A DNA stretch of 64,000 nucleotides. It comes from Chryseosolibacter sp964532595 (GTDB lineage: Bacteria; Bacteroidota; Bacteroidia; Cytophagales; Cyclobacteriaceae). The first letter of the stretch is position 1, and every line of letters starts with the position of its first letter. Of this stretch, positions 1-7,332 are shown one piece after another. Where the stretch lies: contig CAZHIQ010000004.1 of assembly GCA_964532595.1 (NCBI GenBank), positions 124,001 to 188,000 of the forward strand, given 5' to 3'. The notes under the pieces are model-generated. The model had not been told where the DNA came from and searched no databases. It worked only from the letters and a program-made list of their open reading frames with translations. Both the position numbers and the translations under genes were made by a program.

Positions 1-85
1 NNNNNNNNNNNNNNNNNNNNNNNNNNNNNNNNNNNNNNNNNNNNNNNNNNNNNNNNNNNNNNNNNNNNNNNNNNNNNNNNNNNNN
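1..85. other. assembly gap (N run) at window start
   Basis: Bases 1 to 85 are all N. The gap cuts the 3' part of leuB, so what lies downstream of leuB on the minus strand cannot be read here. Confidence 0.99.
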
Positions 86-573
86 TTTGAATAGATCATC
101 GTATCGAAGGCAGTGTCACCATTGTTCTGGCGTCCGCGCTCACCGAAGTAAACATCACCCGTGAGTTCACGGAAGAAAAGAATGTCGGCCCCTCTCAGTA
201 CGTCCGCTTTAATGCTTGATGCCCCGAGCAGTTCGTCAAAAAGCTTGATAGGACGCAGGTTCGCATACAGCCCGAGTTCCTTTCTCATTTTCAGAAGACC
301 TTGCTCCGGACGTACGGGAAGTGTCGGGTCGTTGTCATACTTAGGGTGGCCTACGGCGCCAAAGAGAATAGCGTCTGTGTTCTTCAGTTTGGTCAATGTC
401 TCCTCGGGGAGCGGGCTACCGGTAGCTTCGATAGCTTCGTGACCGATTTGGGCATAGTCAAACACAAATTCATGACCGAAGCAATCTGCTATCTGCTCGA
501 GGACTTTCTTTCCGCAAGTCGTTACTTCTTTTCCGATCCCGTCGCCGGGAACAATTGTGATTTTTTTCTTCAT
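86..573 (-). CDS. leuB: 3-isopropylmalate dehydrogenase LeuB, N-terminal part (cut by gap)
   Basis: This enzyme oxidises and decarboxylates 3-isopropylmalate to 2-ketoisocaproate with NAD, the third step of leucine synthesis in the cytoplasm. The ATG at 571-573 opens a frame beginning MKKKITIVPGDGIGKEV, the classic start of the isopropylmalate/isocitrate dehydrogenase family. It continues with an AILFGAVGHPKYD segment, the conserved LRPEQGLL-like region and an ELTGDVYFGERG stretch. About 163 residues are readable before the N run; the family is usually about 350 residues, so the C-terminal half, with most of the metal-binding aspartates, is missing through assembly rather than mutation. It starts 8 nt after the leuD stop, so it is very probably cotranscribed with leuC and leuD. 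Confidence 0.95.
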
Positions 574-581
574 CGCTTTTA

Positions 582-1169
582 TCAGGGCTGTGTCACTTCA
601 AACTTCTTGATCTCGTCTCTTAGGTTCAGCAGATAGTCGATATCGTCGTATCCGTTAATCATACAGGTTTTTTTGTAGGGGTTGATATCGAAGCTCTCTT
701 CGCTACCGTCTTCCAATACAATTTTCTGGTTCTCGAGATCGACAGTAACAACGGTCTTCGGATTTGCATCGATAGCCTTGAATATCGTTGCGAGGAAAGC
801 ATCAGATACCTGGCAGGGGAGCAGTGCGTTGTTCAGTGCATTGTTCTTGAAAATATCAGCAAAGAAGCTGGATATTACTACGCGGAAACCACCGTCGACA
901 ATTGCCCAGGCGGCGTGTTCGCGGCTACTGCCACAACCAAAGTTTTTTCCGGCGACAAGAATCTGGCCGGAGTACGTTGGATCGTTGAGGACGAAATCTT
1001 TCGGATTGCCCTCGCCATCATAGCGCCAATCGCGAAAGAGGTTTTCACCGAAACCTTCGCGGGTTGTTGCCTTCAGAAAGCGGGCAGGAATGATCTGGTC
1101 AGTGTCAATATTTTCGATAGGCAGGGGCACTGCCTGGCTTTTCAGGATTGTGAATTTCTGTTTGCTCAT
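582..1169 (-). CDS. leuD: 3-isopropylmalate dehydratase small subunit LeuD
   Basis: LeuD is the swivel-domain subunit that, with LeuC, isomerises 2-isopropylmalate to 3-isopropylmalate. The 195-residue protein begins with the typical PLPIENIDTDQIIPARFLK segment and carries GKNFGCGSSREHAAWAI, the conserved small-subunit signature near residues 73-90. Length is normal for the family. The ATG at 1167-1169 follows the leuC stop by about 21 nt, and leuB begins 8 nt after its own stop, so leuC-leuD-leuB reads as one transcript. I see nothing odd in the sequence. Confidence 0.97.
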   Translation of the reverse strand: MSKQKFTILKSQAVPLPIENIDTDQIIPARFLKATTREGFGENLFRDWRYDGEGNPKDFVLNDPTYSGQILVAGKNFGCGSSREHAAWAIVDGGFRVVISSFFADIFKNNALNNALLPCQVSDAFLATIFKAIDANPKTVVTVDLENQKIVLEDGSEESFDINPYKKTCMINGYDDIDYLLNLRDEIKKFEVTQP

Positions 1170-1190
1170 AAACTCTCTTCGTAACGCAGT

Positions 1191-2603
1191 TTAGAATAGA
1201 TTCAGCTCACGCACGTCAGTCACTTTACCGGTGATAGCGGCGGCGGCGGCGCTCAGCGGACTGGCGAGGAATGTTCTCGACTTGGGTCCCTGACGGCCTT
1301 CGAAGTTTCGGTTCGACGTGGAAATGCAATACTTCCCGGCAGGAATCTTATCTTCGTTCATGGCCAGACATGCGGAGCATCCGGGGCCGCGCAGCTCAAA
1401 CCCAGCCGCTTCGAATATTTTGTCCAGACCTTCCTTGCGCGCTTGTTCTTCGACCTGCTTGGAACCGGGAACTACCCACACCTCAACGTTGTCGGCTTTC
1501 TTCTTCCCTTTTACAATCTCAGCCACGAGACGGAGGTCTTCAATGCGGGCGTTGGTACAACTTCCGATGAAGACATAATCGATGGGTTTTCCGAGGAGCT
1601 GTGAGCCGGGTTCAAGCCCCATGTACTCAAGAGATTTCTTGAAAGAAGGTTGTTCGCTGATGTCCTTCAGTTCTTCGAGGGTGGGGATCCGTTCGGTGAC
1701 TTTGATACCCATACCCGGGTTTGTTCCGTAGGTAATCATGGGAGCGATATCTTCCGCATCGAAAGTCAGTACGCTGTCGAACGCCGCGTCATCATCTGAT
1801 TTCAGTTCCTTCCACTGCTCGACAAGCTTGTCGAACTCTTGTCCCTGGGGAGCGAATTTGCGTCCGCGGATGTAGTTGAAAGTTGTTTCGTCGGGGGCGA
1901 TGAGTCCACCGCGTGCACCCATTTCAATGCTCATGTTGCAGATAGTCATCCGCGCTTCCATCGACAGGTTGCGGATGGTGTCGCCTGCGTATTCCACAAA
2001 GTACCCTGTAGCTCCGCTGGCGGAGATCTTGGAGATGATGTACAGGATGATGTCTTTCGCCAGCACGCCCTTACCAAGTTTGCCGTTCACTTCAATCTTC
2101 ATGCGCTTCGGCTTGTACTGGAGGATACACTGCGTTGCGAGAACCTGTTCTACTTCACTGGTTCCGATTCCAAAGGCAATGCTGCCGAACGCTCCGTGTG
2201 TTGAGGTGTGACTATCACCGCATACAATCGTCATGCCCGGGCGAGTAAGTCCCAGTTCAGGCCCGATGATATGGACAATCCCCTGGAAAGGGTGACCGAG
2301 GTCATAGAGATCAATGCCAAACTCTGCGCAGTTTTTCCGCAGCGTCTCTACCTGATGGCGTGACAGCGCTTCTTTGATCGGAAGATGCTGATCTTTGGTA
2401 GGCACGTTGTGGTCGGCCGTCGCCGTAGTACGGCTGGTGTTAAATACTTTAATTCCTCTCTTGCGCAGGCCATCGAAGGCTTGCGGACTTGTCACTTCGT
2501 GGATGAAGTGACGGTCGATGAAGAGTACGTCGGGATATCCTTCGCTGCGTTTAACCACGTGCGCATCCCAAATCTTGTCGAACAGTGTTTTGCCTGAACT
2601 CAT
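1191..2603 (-). CDS. leuC: 3-isopropylmalate dehydratase large subunit LeuC
   Basis: LeuC is the aconitase-family catalytic subunit with a [4Fe-4S] cluster that converts 2-isopropylmalate to the 3-isomer together with LeuD. The 470-residue protein shows the family motifs GMTIVCGDSHTSTHGAFG (around residue 125), the cluster cysteines in DYVFIGSCTNARIEDL and in GPGCSACLAMN, and a final SNRNFEGRQG. Length is normal. The ATG at 2601-2603 is preceded by a 227-nt spacer after ilvA that holds a strong terminator-like hairpin and an 18-bp motif shared with the ilvE leader. The leu genes are therefore probably regulated separately from the upstream ilv genes. Confidence 0.97.
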   Translation of the reverse strand: MSSGKTLFDKIWDAHVVKRSEGYPDVLFIDRHFIHEVTSPQAFDGLRKRGIKVFNTSRTTATADHNVPTKDQHLPIKEALSRHQVETLRKNCAEFGIDLYDLGHPFQGIVHIIGPELGLTRPGMTIVCGDSHTSTHGAFGSIAFGIGTSEVEQVLATQCILQYKPKRMKIEVNGKLGKGVLAKDIILYIISKISASGATGYFVEYAGDTIRNLSMEARMTICNMSIEMGARGGLIAPDETTFNYIRGRKFAPQGQEFDKLVEQWKELKSDDDAAFDSVLTFDAEDIAPMITYGTNPGMGIKVTERIPTLEELKDISEQPSFKKSLEYMGLEPGSQLLGKPIDYVFIGSCTNARIEDLRLVAEIVKGKKKADNVEVWVVPGSKQVEEQARKEGLDKIFEAAGFELRGPGCSACLAMNEDKIPAGKYCISTSNRNFEGRQGPKSRTFLASPLSAAAAAITGKVTDVRELNLF

Positions 2604-2623
2604 TTTGTCCTTCTTGCTAAAGC

Positions 2624-2641
2624 TTTACAAGTGTTAGTTTG
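2624..2641 (-). promoter_or_regulatory. 18-bp motif shared with the ilvE leader, after the leuC terminator
   Basis: On the minus strand this reads CAAACTAACACTTGTAAA. It matches 17 of 18 bases of the motif at 9931-9948 ahead of ilvE. In both places it begins 22 nt after a GC-rich terminator-like hairpin, but it lies at different distances from the start codon: 20 nt from leuC and 1 nt from ilvE. A simple ribosome-binding role is therefore unlikely. The function is unknown to me; it could be a protein-binding site or a conserved part of the leader RNA. Confidence 0.5.
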
Positions 2642-2663
2642 GCTCCCGCTTATCGAAACGAAA

Positions 2664-2693
2664 CCGCCCCTTCGGGGGAAGCCGAAGGGGCGG
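2664..2693 (-). terminator. terminator/attenuator-like hairpin ahead of leuC
   Basis: A perfect 12-bp GC-rich stem (2664-2675 with 2682-2693) closes a 6-nt loop. On the minus strand it is followed by TTTCGTTTCG. It lies between the ilvA stop and the leuC start, so it either ends the ilvA transcript or acts as an attenuator for leuCDB. Its placement and the downstream 18-bp motif match the ilvE attenuator. I found only a weak 5-bp alternative pairing (GAAGG with CCTTC), so an antiterminator is not shown. Confidence 0.75.
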
Positions 2694-2751
2694 AGGATTA
2701 TTTTCGTAGGATCGAAAACGATTGCCTGTAATATTGTCTGTATGAGACCTT

Positions 2752-2799
2752 CTAAACCTCGAATATCCCAAAAAACAGGTCGCGGATCAAAGAAATCAT
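2752..2799 (-). CDS. possible leader peptide ahead of leuC (15 codons)
   Basis: This is a very short frame encoding MISLIRDLFFGIFEV, in the ilvA-leuC spacer about 58 nt before the terminator hairpin. Six of fifteen residues are Ile, Leu or Val, which would fit a leader peptide sensing branched-chain amino acids. Such a short frame could easily occur by chance, there is no clear run of Leu codons, and no convincing antiterminator was found. It is listed because its position matches the better-supported leader ahead of ilvE. Confidence 0.3.
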   Translation of the reverse strand: MISLIRDLFFGIFEV

Positions 2800-2830
2800 C
2801 AAAAATTTTATCTATCGCCTTCTCGCACTG

Positions 2831-4084
2831 TCAGACGAGATACTCAAAGAGGTTTTCATGCTGATTCACACGCGTGTAATTCAGTTTGCGCGCATCCATA
2901 CGTTCAATCAGCGCATTGAAGTCCTCAGGAGATTTTACTTCTATTCCGATAAGTGCCGGCCCCGTTTCTTTGTTGTGTTTCTGGATAAATTCGAAGCGCA
3001 CAATATCGTCATTCGGGCCCAGAATATCGTTGACAAATTCTTTCAACGCGCCGGGACGTTGGGCGAATCGCACGATGAAGTAATGTTTCAATCCCTCGTA
3101 CAACAACGAACGCTCCATGATTTCCTGCATCCGGTCGATGTCGTTATTACCGCCGCTTAGAATACACACCACTGTTTTGCCCTCCATTAAGTGGGCATAC
3201 TGGTCAAGTGCTGCAATCGAAAGGGCACCGGCCGGTTCAGCGACAATGGCGTCTTCGTTGTACAGTTTGAGGATAGTAGAGCACACCTTTCCTTCCGGGA
3301 CGAGCAGTACATCGTGCAATACTTCCCGACACAACGCGAAGGTGAGTTCACCTACCTGTTGGACGGCGGCACCATCGACAAAGCGCTGGATCTTTTCCAA
3401 CCGTACCGGGTGCCCCGCGCGCAGGGCTTCTTTCATCGATGCTGCCCCTTCTGGTTCTACGCCGATAATTTTTGTCTTTGGTGAATGCAGTTTGAAGTAC
3501 TGACCGATGCCTGCTGTCAGTCCGCCTCCTCCGATAGGGGCCAAAACAAAGTCGATGTCGGCCAATTCTTCGAGGATCTCGGCGGCCACGGTTCCTTGTC
3601 CCTCGATTACTTTAAGGTGATCGAACGGAGGTATGAAGACCCGTTTGTGCTCTTGCGCAAATGCTACCGCCTGGGCCTGGCAGTCGTCAAAAGTATCGCC
3701 GGTAAGCACGATGTCTATAAGATCGCCTCCGAACATTTTGACCTGCGTGATTTTTTGGTTAGGCGTAATGGCCGGCATGTAGATCACGCCTTGAATGCCG
3801 AGGTGTTTACAGGCGTAGGCGACGCCTTGTGCGTGATTTCCCGCGCTGGCGCATACAACACCGCTTGCGCGTTCTTCAGCGGTCAGACTTTGAATCAGGT
3901 TGTAGGCACCGCGTAGTTTGTAAGATCTTACGACCTGGAGATCTTCCCGTTTGAGGTAGATCTTTGCCCCGTATTTTTCTGAAAGTTTGCGGTGGTATTG
4001 CAGGGGAGTCTTTAACACAACGCCCTGAAGAGTTTCTGCGGCGGTGTCAAAGTTGAGTTGGCGCGTCAGATGGGTGGTTGTCAT
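2831..4084 (-). CDS. ilvA: threonine ammonia-lyase (threonine deaminase) IlvA
   Basis: IlvA converts threonine to 2-oxobutanoate and ammonia, committing carbon to isoleucine. The 417-residue protein is a fold-type II PLP enzyme: Lys56 in SYKLRGAYN is the expected Schiff-base lysine, ASAGNHAQGVAYA is the substrate loop and IGGGGLTAGI binds the phosphate. Residues from about 335 form one ACT-like regulatory domain (HYFIVRFAQRPGALKEFV onward), giving the short type with one regulatory domain rather than the roughly 510-residue type with two. It lies between two hairpins, 57 nt after ilvC and 227 nt before leuC, so its expression may be tuned separately. Feedback inhibition by isoleucine is usual for the family and is inferred. 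Confidence 0.96.
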   Translation of the reverse strand: MTTTHLTRQLNFDTAAETLQGVVLKTPLQYHRKLSEKYGAKIYLKREDLQVVRSYKLRGAYNLIQSLTAEERASGVVCASAGNHAQGVAYACKHLGIQGVIYMPAITPNQKITQVKMFGGDLIDIVLTGDTFDDCQAQAVAFAQEHKRVFIPPFDHLKVIEGQGTVAAEILEELADIDFVLAPIGGGGLTAGIGQYFKLHSPKTKIIGVEPEGAASMKEALRAGHPVRLEKIQRFVDGAAVQQVGELTFALCREVLHDVLLVPEGKVCSTILKLYNEDAIVAEPAGALSIAALDQYAHLMEGKTVVCILSGGNNDIDRMQEIMERSLLYEGLKHYFIVRFAQRPGALKEFVNDILGPNDDIVRFEFIQKHNKETGPALIGIEVKSPEDFNALIERMDARKLNYTRVNQHENLFEYLV

Positions 4085-4094
4085 CCGAAAACAA

Positions 4095-4134
4095 CAGTCG
4101 ACAACCGGCTGATAGTTCCACCGGTTGTCGACTG
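4095..4134 (-). terminator. 14-bp hairpin between ilvC and ilvA
   Basis: A perfect 14-bp stem (4095-4108 with 4121-4134) encloses a 12-nt loop. On the minus strand it is followed by TTGTTTTCGG and then directly by the ilvA ATG at 4084. It starts 7 nt after the ilvC stop. It could be a partial terminator lowering ilvA expression, a 3' stabiliser of the ilvC message, or a structure limiting ribosome access to ilvA. The sequence alone does not decide between these. Confidence 0.65.
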
Positions 4135-4141
4135 AAGCAGG

Positions 4142-5212
4142 TTAGTTGATCATGCTTGCCTCTACGGTTTGCTTCTCAGGGCGAAGCTGACGGACGGCAG
4201 CGCCGGCTTGCCACAGTTCGCTTTCGCGGAGTTCCTTAAGTTCTTCGGCGAGCTTTTCGCGATAGTCGGGCTTGCTACAGGTATCAATTGTACGTTTCGC
4301 CTCGGCTCCGGTAGCAACGCTCTTGTACAAATCCTGGAATACAGGGAGTGTAGCTTCTTTGAAGCGCTTTTTCCAGTCGAGTGCACCGCGCTGTGCTGTA
4401 GTAGAGCAGTTGGCGTACATCCAGTCCATACCGTTTTCAGCGACGAGCGGCATAAGGCTTTGAGTAAGCTCTTCGACCGTTTCGTTGAAAGCTTCAGACG
4501 GCGAGTGGCCATTGGCGCGAAGTACTTCGTATTGAGCTTCGAAGATACCTGCGATAGCACCCATCAGGGTACCACGTTCGCCGGTAAGGTCGGAGTATAC
4601 TTCTTTCTTGAAATCTGTTTCGAAAAGGTAGCCTGAGCCAACGCCAATACCGAGGGCGTAGGCTTTCTCCCGTGCTTTTCCAGAGGCGTCCTGATAGATC
4701 GCGTAGCTGGAGTTGATGCCTTTACCTTGAAGGAAGAGACGGCGTACTGAAGTTCCGGATCCTTTAGGGGCAACGAGAATGACGTCGACCTCAGCCGGAG
4801 GAACGATACCTGTCTGGTCGTTGAAGGTAACGCCAAAGCCGTGTGAGAAGTACAGTGTCTTGCCTTTGGTCAAGTGCGGCTTGATAGTAGGCCAGAGGGC
4901 GATCTGACCAGCATCTGACAACAGGTACTGGAGAATAGTACCGCGGCGGGCTGCTTCTTCAAGATCGAACAGCGTTTCACCTTCTACCCATCCGTGTTCG
5001 ATGGCTTTGTCCCAGGTCTTGGAACCTTTGCGCTGTCCAACGATTACTTTGAATCCGTTATCGCGGAGGTTGAGCGCCTGAGCCGGCCCTTGTACGCCGT
5101 ATCCAAGGATAGCGATCGTCTCATCTTTCAGTACTTCGAGAGCTTTTTCCATGGGGAATTCTTCCCGGGTAACTACTTCTTCAACAACGCCTCCAAAATT
5201 GATCTTTGCCAT
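4142..5212 (-). CDS. ilvC: ketol-acid reductoisomerase IlvC
   Basis: IlvC isomerises and reduces 2-acetolactate or 2-aceto-2-hydroxybutanoate to the dihydroxy acids of the valine and isoleucine pathways. The 356-residue protein has the Rossmann motif AILGYGVQGPAQALNLRDNG (about residues 33-52), a GQRKGSKTW cofactor loop whose Arg, Lys and Ser suggest NADPH, and the C-terminal knotted domain with FETDFKKEVYSDLTGERGTL holding the Mg-binding Asp and Glu. Length fits the short class I form with a small extension. It is preceded by ilvN (spacing 45 nt). The octamer CAAACTAA, part of the motif found in both leader regions, also occurs just before its ATG. Confidence 0.97.
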   Translation of the reverse strand: MAKINFGGVVEEVVTREEFPMEKALEVLKDETIAILGYGVQGPAQALNLRDNGFKVIVGQRKGSKTWDKAIEHGWVEGETLFDLEEAARRGTILQYLLSDAGQIALWPTIKPHLTKGKTLYFSHGFGVTFNDQTGIVPPAEVDVILVAPKGSGTSVRRLFLQGKGINSSYAIYQDASGKAREKAYALGIGVGSGYLFETDFKKEVYSDLTGERGTLMGAIAGIFEAQYEVLRANGHSPSEAFNETVEELTQSLMPLVAENGMDWMYANCSTTAQRGALDWKKRFKEATLPVFQDLYKSVATGAEAKRTIDTCSKPDYREKLAEELKELRESELWQAGAAVRQLRPEKQTVEASMIN

Positions 5213-5257
5213 AGTGGTATTTAGTTTGTCTGATTTATTGTTTTAGTTAATAGGCTG

Positions 5258-5551
5258 TCAGGCCACTTGTTTGTTACTTTTTTCAAGGAGCGAGTAATAG
5301 CGGGAGCTTCCTTCATAATAGTTAGCTTCCTCTACCTCAATAAGTTTCTCGATCTGGTGTTTCACCTTTTCCATTAGGTCGGTTGTGGTGTAGACCAGCA
5401 GCGTCGCACTGCCACGCTTAAAATCCTCCTCGTTCTCTTGAGCGATCAGCTTTTTGATTCTGACCCGCCTTCTGTTCAGGACATTGACGATTCGATTCAG
5501 GATCGAGAAGTTATTGTCGGACAGAATTTCCAGTGTGAACTCCTGTTTCAT
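5258..5551 (-). CDS. ilvN: acetolactate synthase small (regulatory) subunit, short form
   Basis: This is the regulatory partner of IlvB, activating it and giving feedback control by valine in related systems. The 97-residue protein is a single ACT domain (FTLEILSDNNFSILNRIVNV at the N terminus, then TLLVYTTTDLMEKVKHQIEKL). Many bacterial small subunits are 160 to 190 residues with a second, C-terminal domain; that domain is absent here, as in the short E. coli IlvN and IlvM subunits. The frame ends at a normal stop and is followed closely by ilvC, so I see no sign of a frameshift. It lies 23 nt after ilvB. Confidence 0.93.
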   Translation of the reverse strand: MKQEFTLEILSDNNFSILNRIVNVLNRRRVRIKKLIAQENEEDFKRGSATLLVYTTTDLMEKVKHQIEKLIEVEEANYYEGSSRYYSLLEKSNKQVA

Positions 5552-5574
5552 ATCTAAAAGGTTATTGTTCAGTG

Positions 5575-7332
5575 TTATGCCGTAGGCGGTTCAAGCATAC
5601 AGTCTGTGACGCAGCCTCCCGCAGGAACCATCGGAAATACGTTGTCTTCACGGCCCACGACAACTTCAAGGAAGTACGACGTAGGCGATTCGAGCATTTC
5701 CCGTAGCGCATCCTGTAGATTTTCCCGCTGATTGACGCGTCGCGCAGGAATGGAATAAGCTTCCGCAATTTTGATGAAGTCGGGATTGACCATCTCGGTG
5801 CAGGAGTAGCGCTTTCCGTGGAAGAGCTGCTGCCACTGTCTTACCATTCCGAGGAAACTGTTGTTCAACACCAGAATCTTGACCGGAATCTCGTATTGCA
5901 TGATCGTGCCGAGCTCCTGGAAAGTCATCTGATAGCCTCCGTCGCCGATCACCGCAATAACCTGCTTCTCGGGCTGGGCTACTTTTGCCCCCAGGGCTGC
6001 CGGAAGGGCAAAACCCATAGTACCTGCGCCTCCTGAGGTCACGTTGGTTCTCGGGTTGCGATACTTGTAATACCGCGAGGTAGTCATTTGGTGTTGACCG
6101 ACGTCTGTAACGACGATAGCCTGACCTTCGGTGATTCTTGAAAGGTGATTGATGACTTCGCCCATCTTCAACTCGGCGGTCGGATGGTTGAGTTCTTTAT
6201 GTGTCACTTTCTCGTACTCGACCTGATTGAGGCGATGGAAGCTTTGCAGCCATTCCTCGTGATCATTTTTCGAGCAATATTCAGTGAGTGCTTTCAAGGC
6301 TTCTTTCGCATCGGCATGAACCGCGACATCGGCTTTGACAATCTTATTGATTTCGGCTTTGTCGATATCGACGTGAATAATTTTCGCCTGTCGCGCATAG
6401 CGGCTCACGTTTCCGGTGACCCGGTCATCAAACCGCATTCCGATGGCGATCAGTACGTCGCACTCATTGGTATTGAGGTTGGGTCCGTAATTACCGTGCA
6501 TACCCAGGAAACCAACGTAATTCCGATGGTCGGCGGGGAATGCTCCAAGGCCGAGCAGTGTGGATGCAACCGGGATTCCTGTTTTTTCAACAAAGGCAAG
6601 CAGTTCCTTTGAAGCATTGGACAAGAGTACTCCCTGGCCAACGAGTAGATAGGGGCGCTTTGCCTGGTTTATCAACTCGGCAGCTTCTTCAATCTGACTT
6701 TGCTGAAGTACAGGTTTGGGCTTGTAGGTTCTAACCTCCGTGCAGGGAACGTACTTCGATTCTTCGATGAGTTCGTTCTGGGCATTTTTTGTTATGTCGA
6801 TCAGAACGGGGCCCGGTCGTCCGGAAGTGGCGATGTAAAATGCCTTTGCTACCGCAGGGGCAATATCTTTAGCCTCGGTGACCTGAACATTCCACTTAGT
6901 TACCGGGATCGTCGTGTTCACGACATCGGTTTCCTGGAAGGCATCGGTTCCGAGAAGATGGGCGAATACTTGTCCGGTAATGCAAACCAGGGGTGTTGAG
7001 TCAATCAGCGCATCGGCAAGACCCGTCACCAGGTTGGTGGCTCCAGGTCCTGATGTAGCGAAGACAACACCTGGCTTACCCGAGACGCGGGCGAAACCCT
7101 GAGCTGCATGGATGGCCCCTTGTTCGTGACGAACGAGGATATGCCGCAGCCTGTCCTGATAATGGTACAACTCGTCGTACACGGGCATAATAGCACCGCC
7201 CGGATAGCCAAAGACAGTGTCTACGTTTTCCGCAATCAGAGCTTGCAACAACGCTTCAGCTCCCGAAACCTTGCGGGCAGCTTGCGTATTAGCCTCTTGT
7301 GTTGGTTCAGTCTTCGTCAGTAACGCACCCAT
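5575..7332 (-). CDS. ilvB: acetolactate synthase large (catalytic) subunit
   Basis: IlvB is the ThDP-, FAD- and Mg-dependent enzyme that condenses pyruvate with pyruvate or 2-oxobutanoate, the first common step of valine, leucine and isoleucine synthesis. The 585-residue protein shows TVFGYPGGAIMPVYDEL and LVRHEQGAIHAAQGFARVSG at the N terminus (the Glu activates ThDP), FLGMHGNYGPNLN in the FAD-binding middle domain, and GDGGYQMTFQELGTI as the ThDP/Mg motif near residue 460. Its start overlaps the 3' end of ilvD by 26 nt, implying translational coupling, and ilvN follows after 23 nt. Confidence 0.97.
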   Translation of the reverse strand: MGALLTKTEPTQEANTQAARKVSGAEALLQALIAENVDTVFGYPGGAIMPVYDELYHYQDRLRHILVRHEQGAIHAAQGFARVSGKPGVVFATSGPGATNLVTGLADALIDSTPLVCITGQVFAHLLGTDAFQETDVVNTTIPVTKWNVQVTEAKDIAPAVAKAFYIATSGRPGPVLIDITKNAQNELIEESKYVPCTEVRTYKPKPVLQQSQIEEAAELINQAKRPYLLVGQGVLLSNASKELLAFVEKTGIPVASTLLGLGAFPADHRNYVGFLGMHGNYGPNLNTNECDVLIAIGMRFDDRVTGNVSRYARQAKIIHVDIDKAEINKIVKADVAVHADAKEALKALTEYCSKNDHEEWLQSFHRLNQVEYEKVTHKELNHPTAELKMGEVINHLSRITEGQAIVVTDVGQHQMTTSRYYKYRNPRTNVTSGGAGTMGFALPAALGAKVAQPEKQVIAVIGDGGYQMTFQELGTIMQYEIPVKILVLNNSFLGMVRQWQQLFHGKRYSCTEMVNPDFIKIAEAYSIPARRVNQRENLQDALREMLESPTSYFLEVVVGREDNVFPMVPAGGCVTDCMLEPPTA

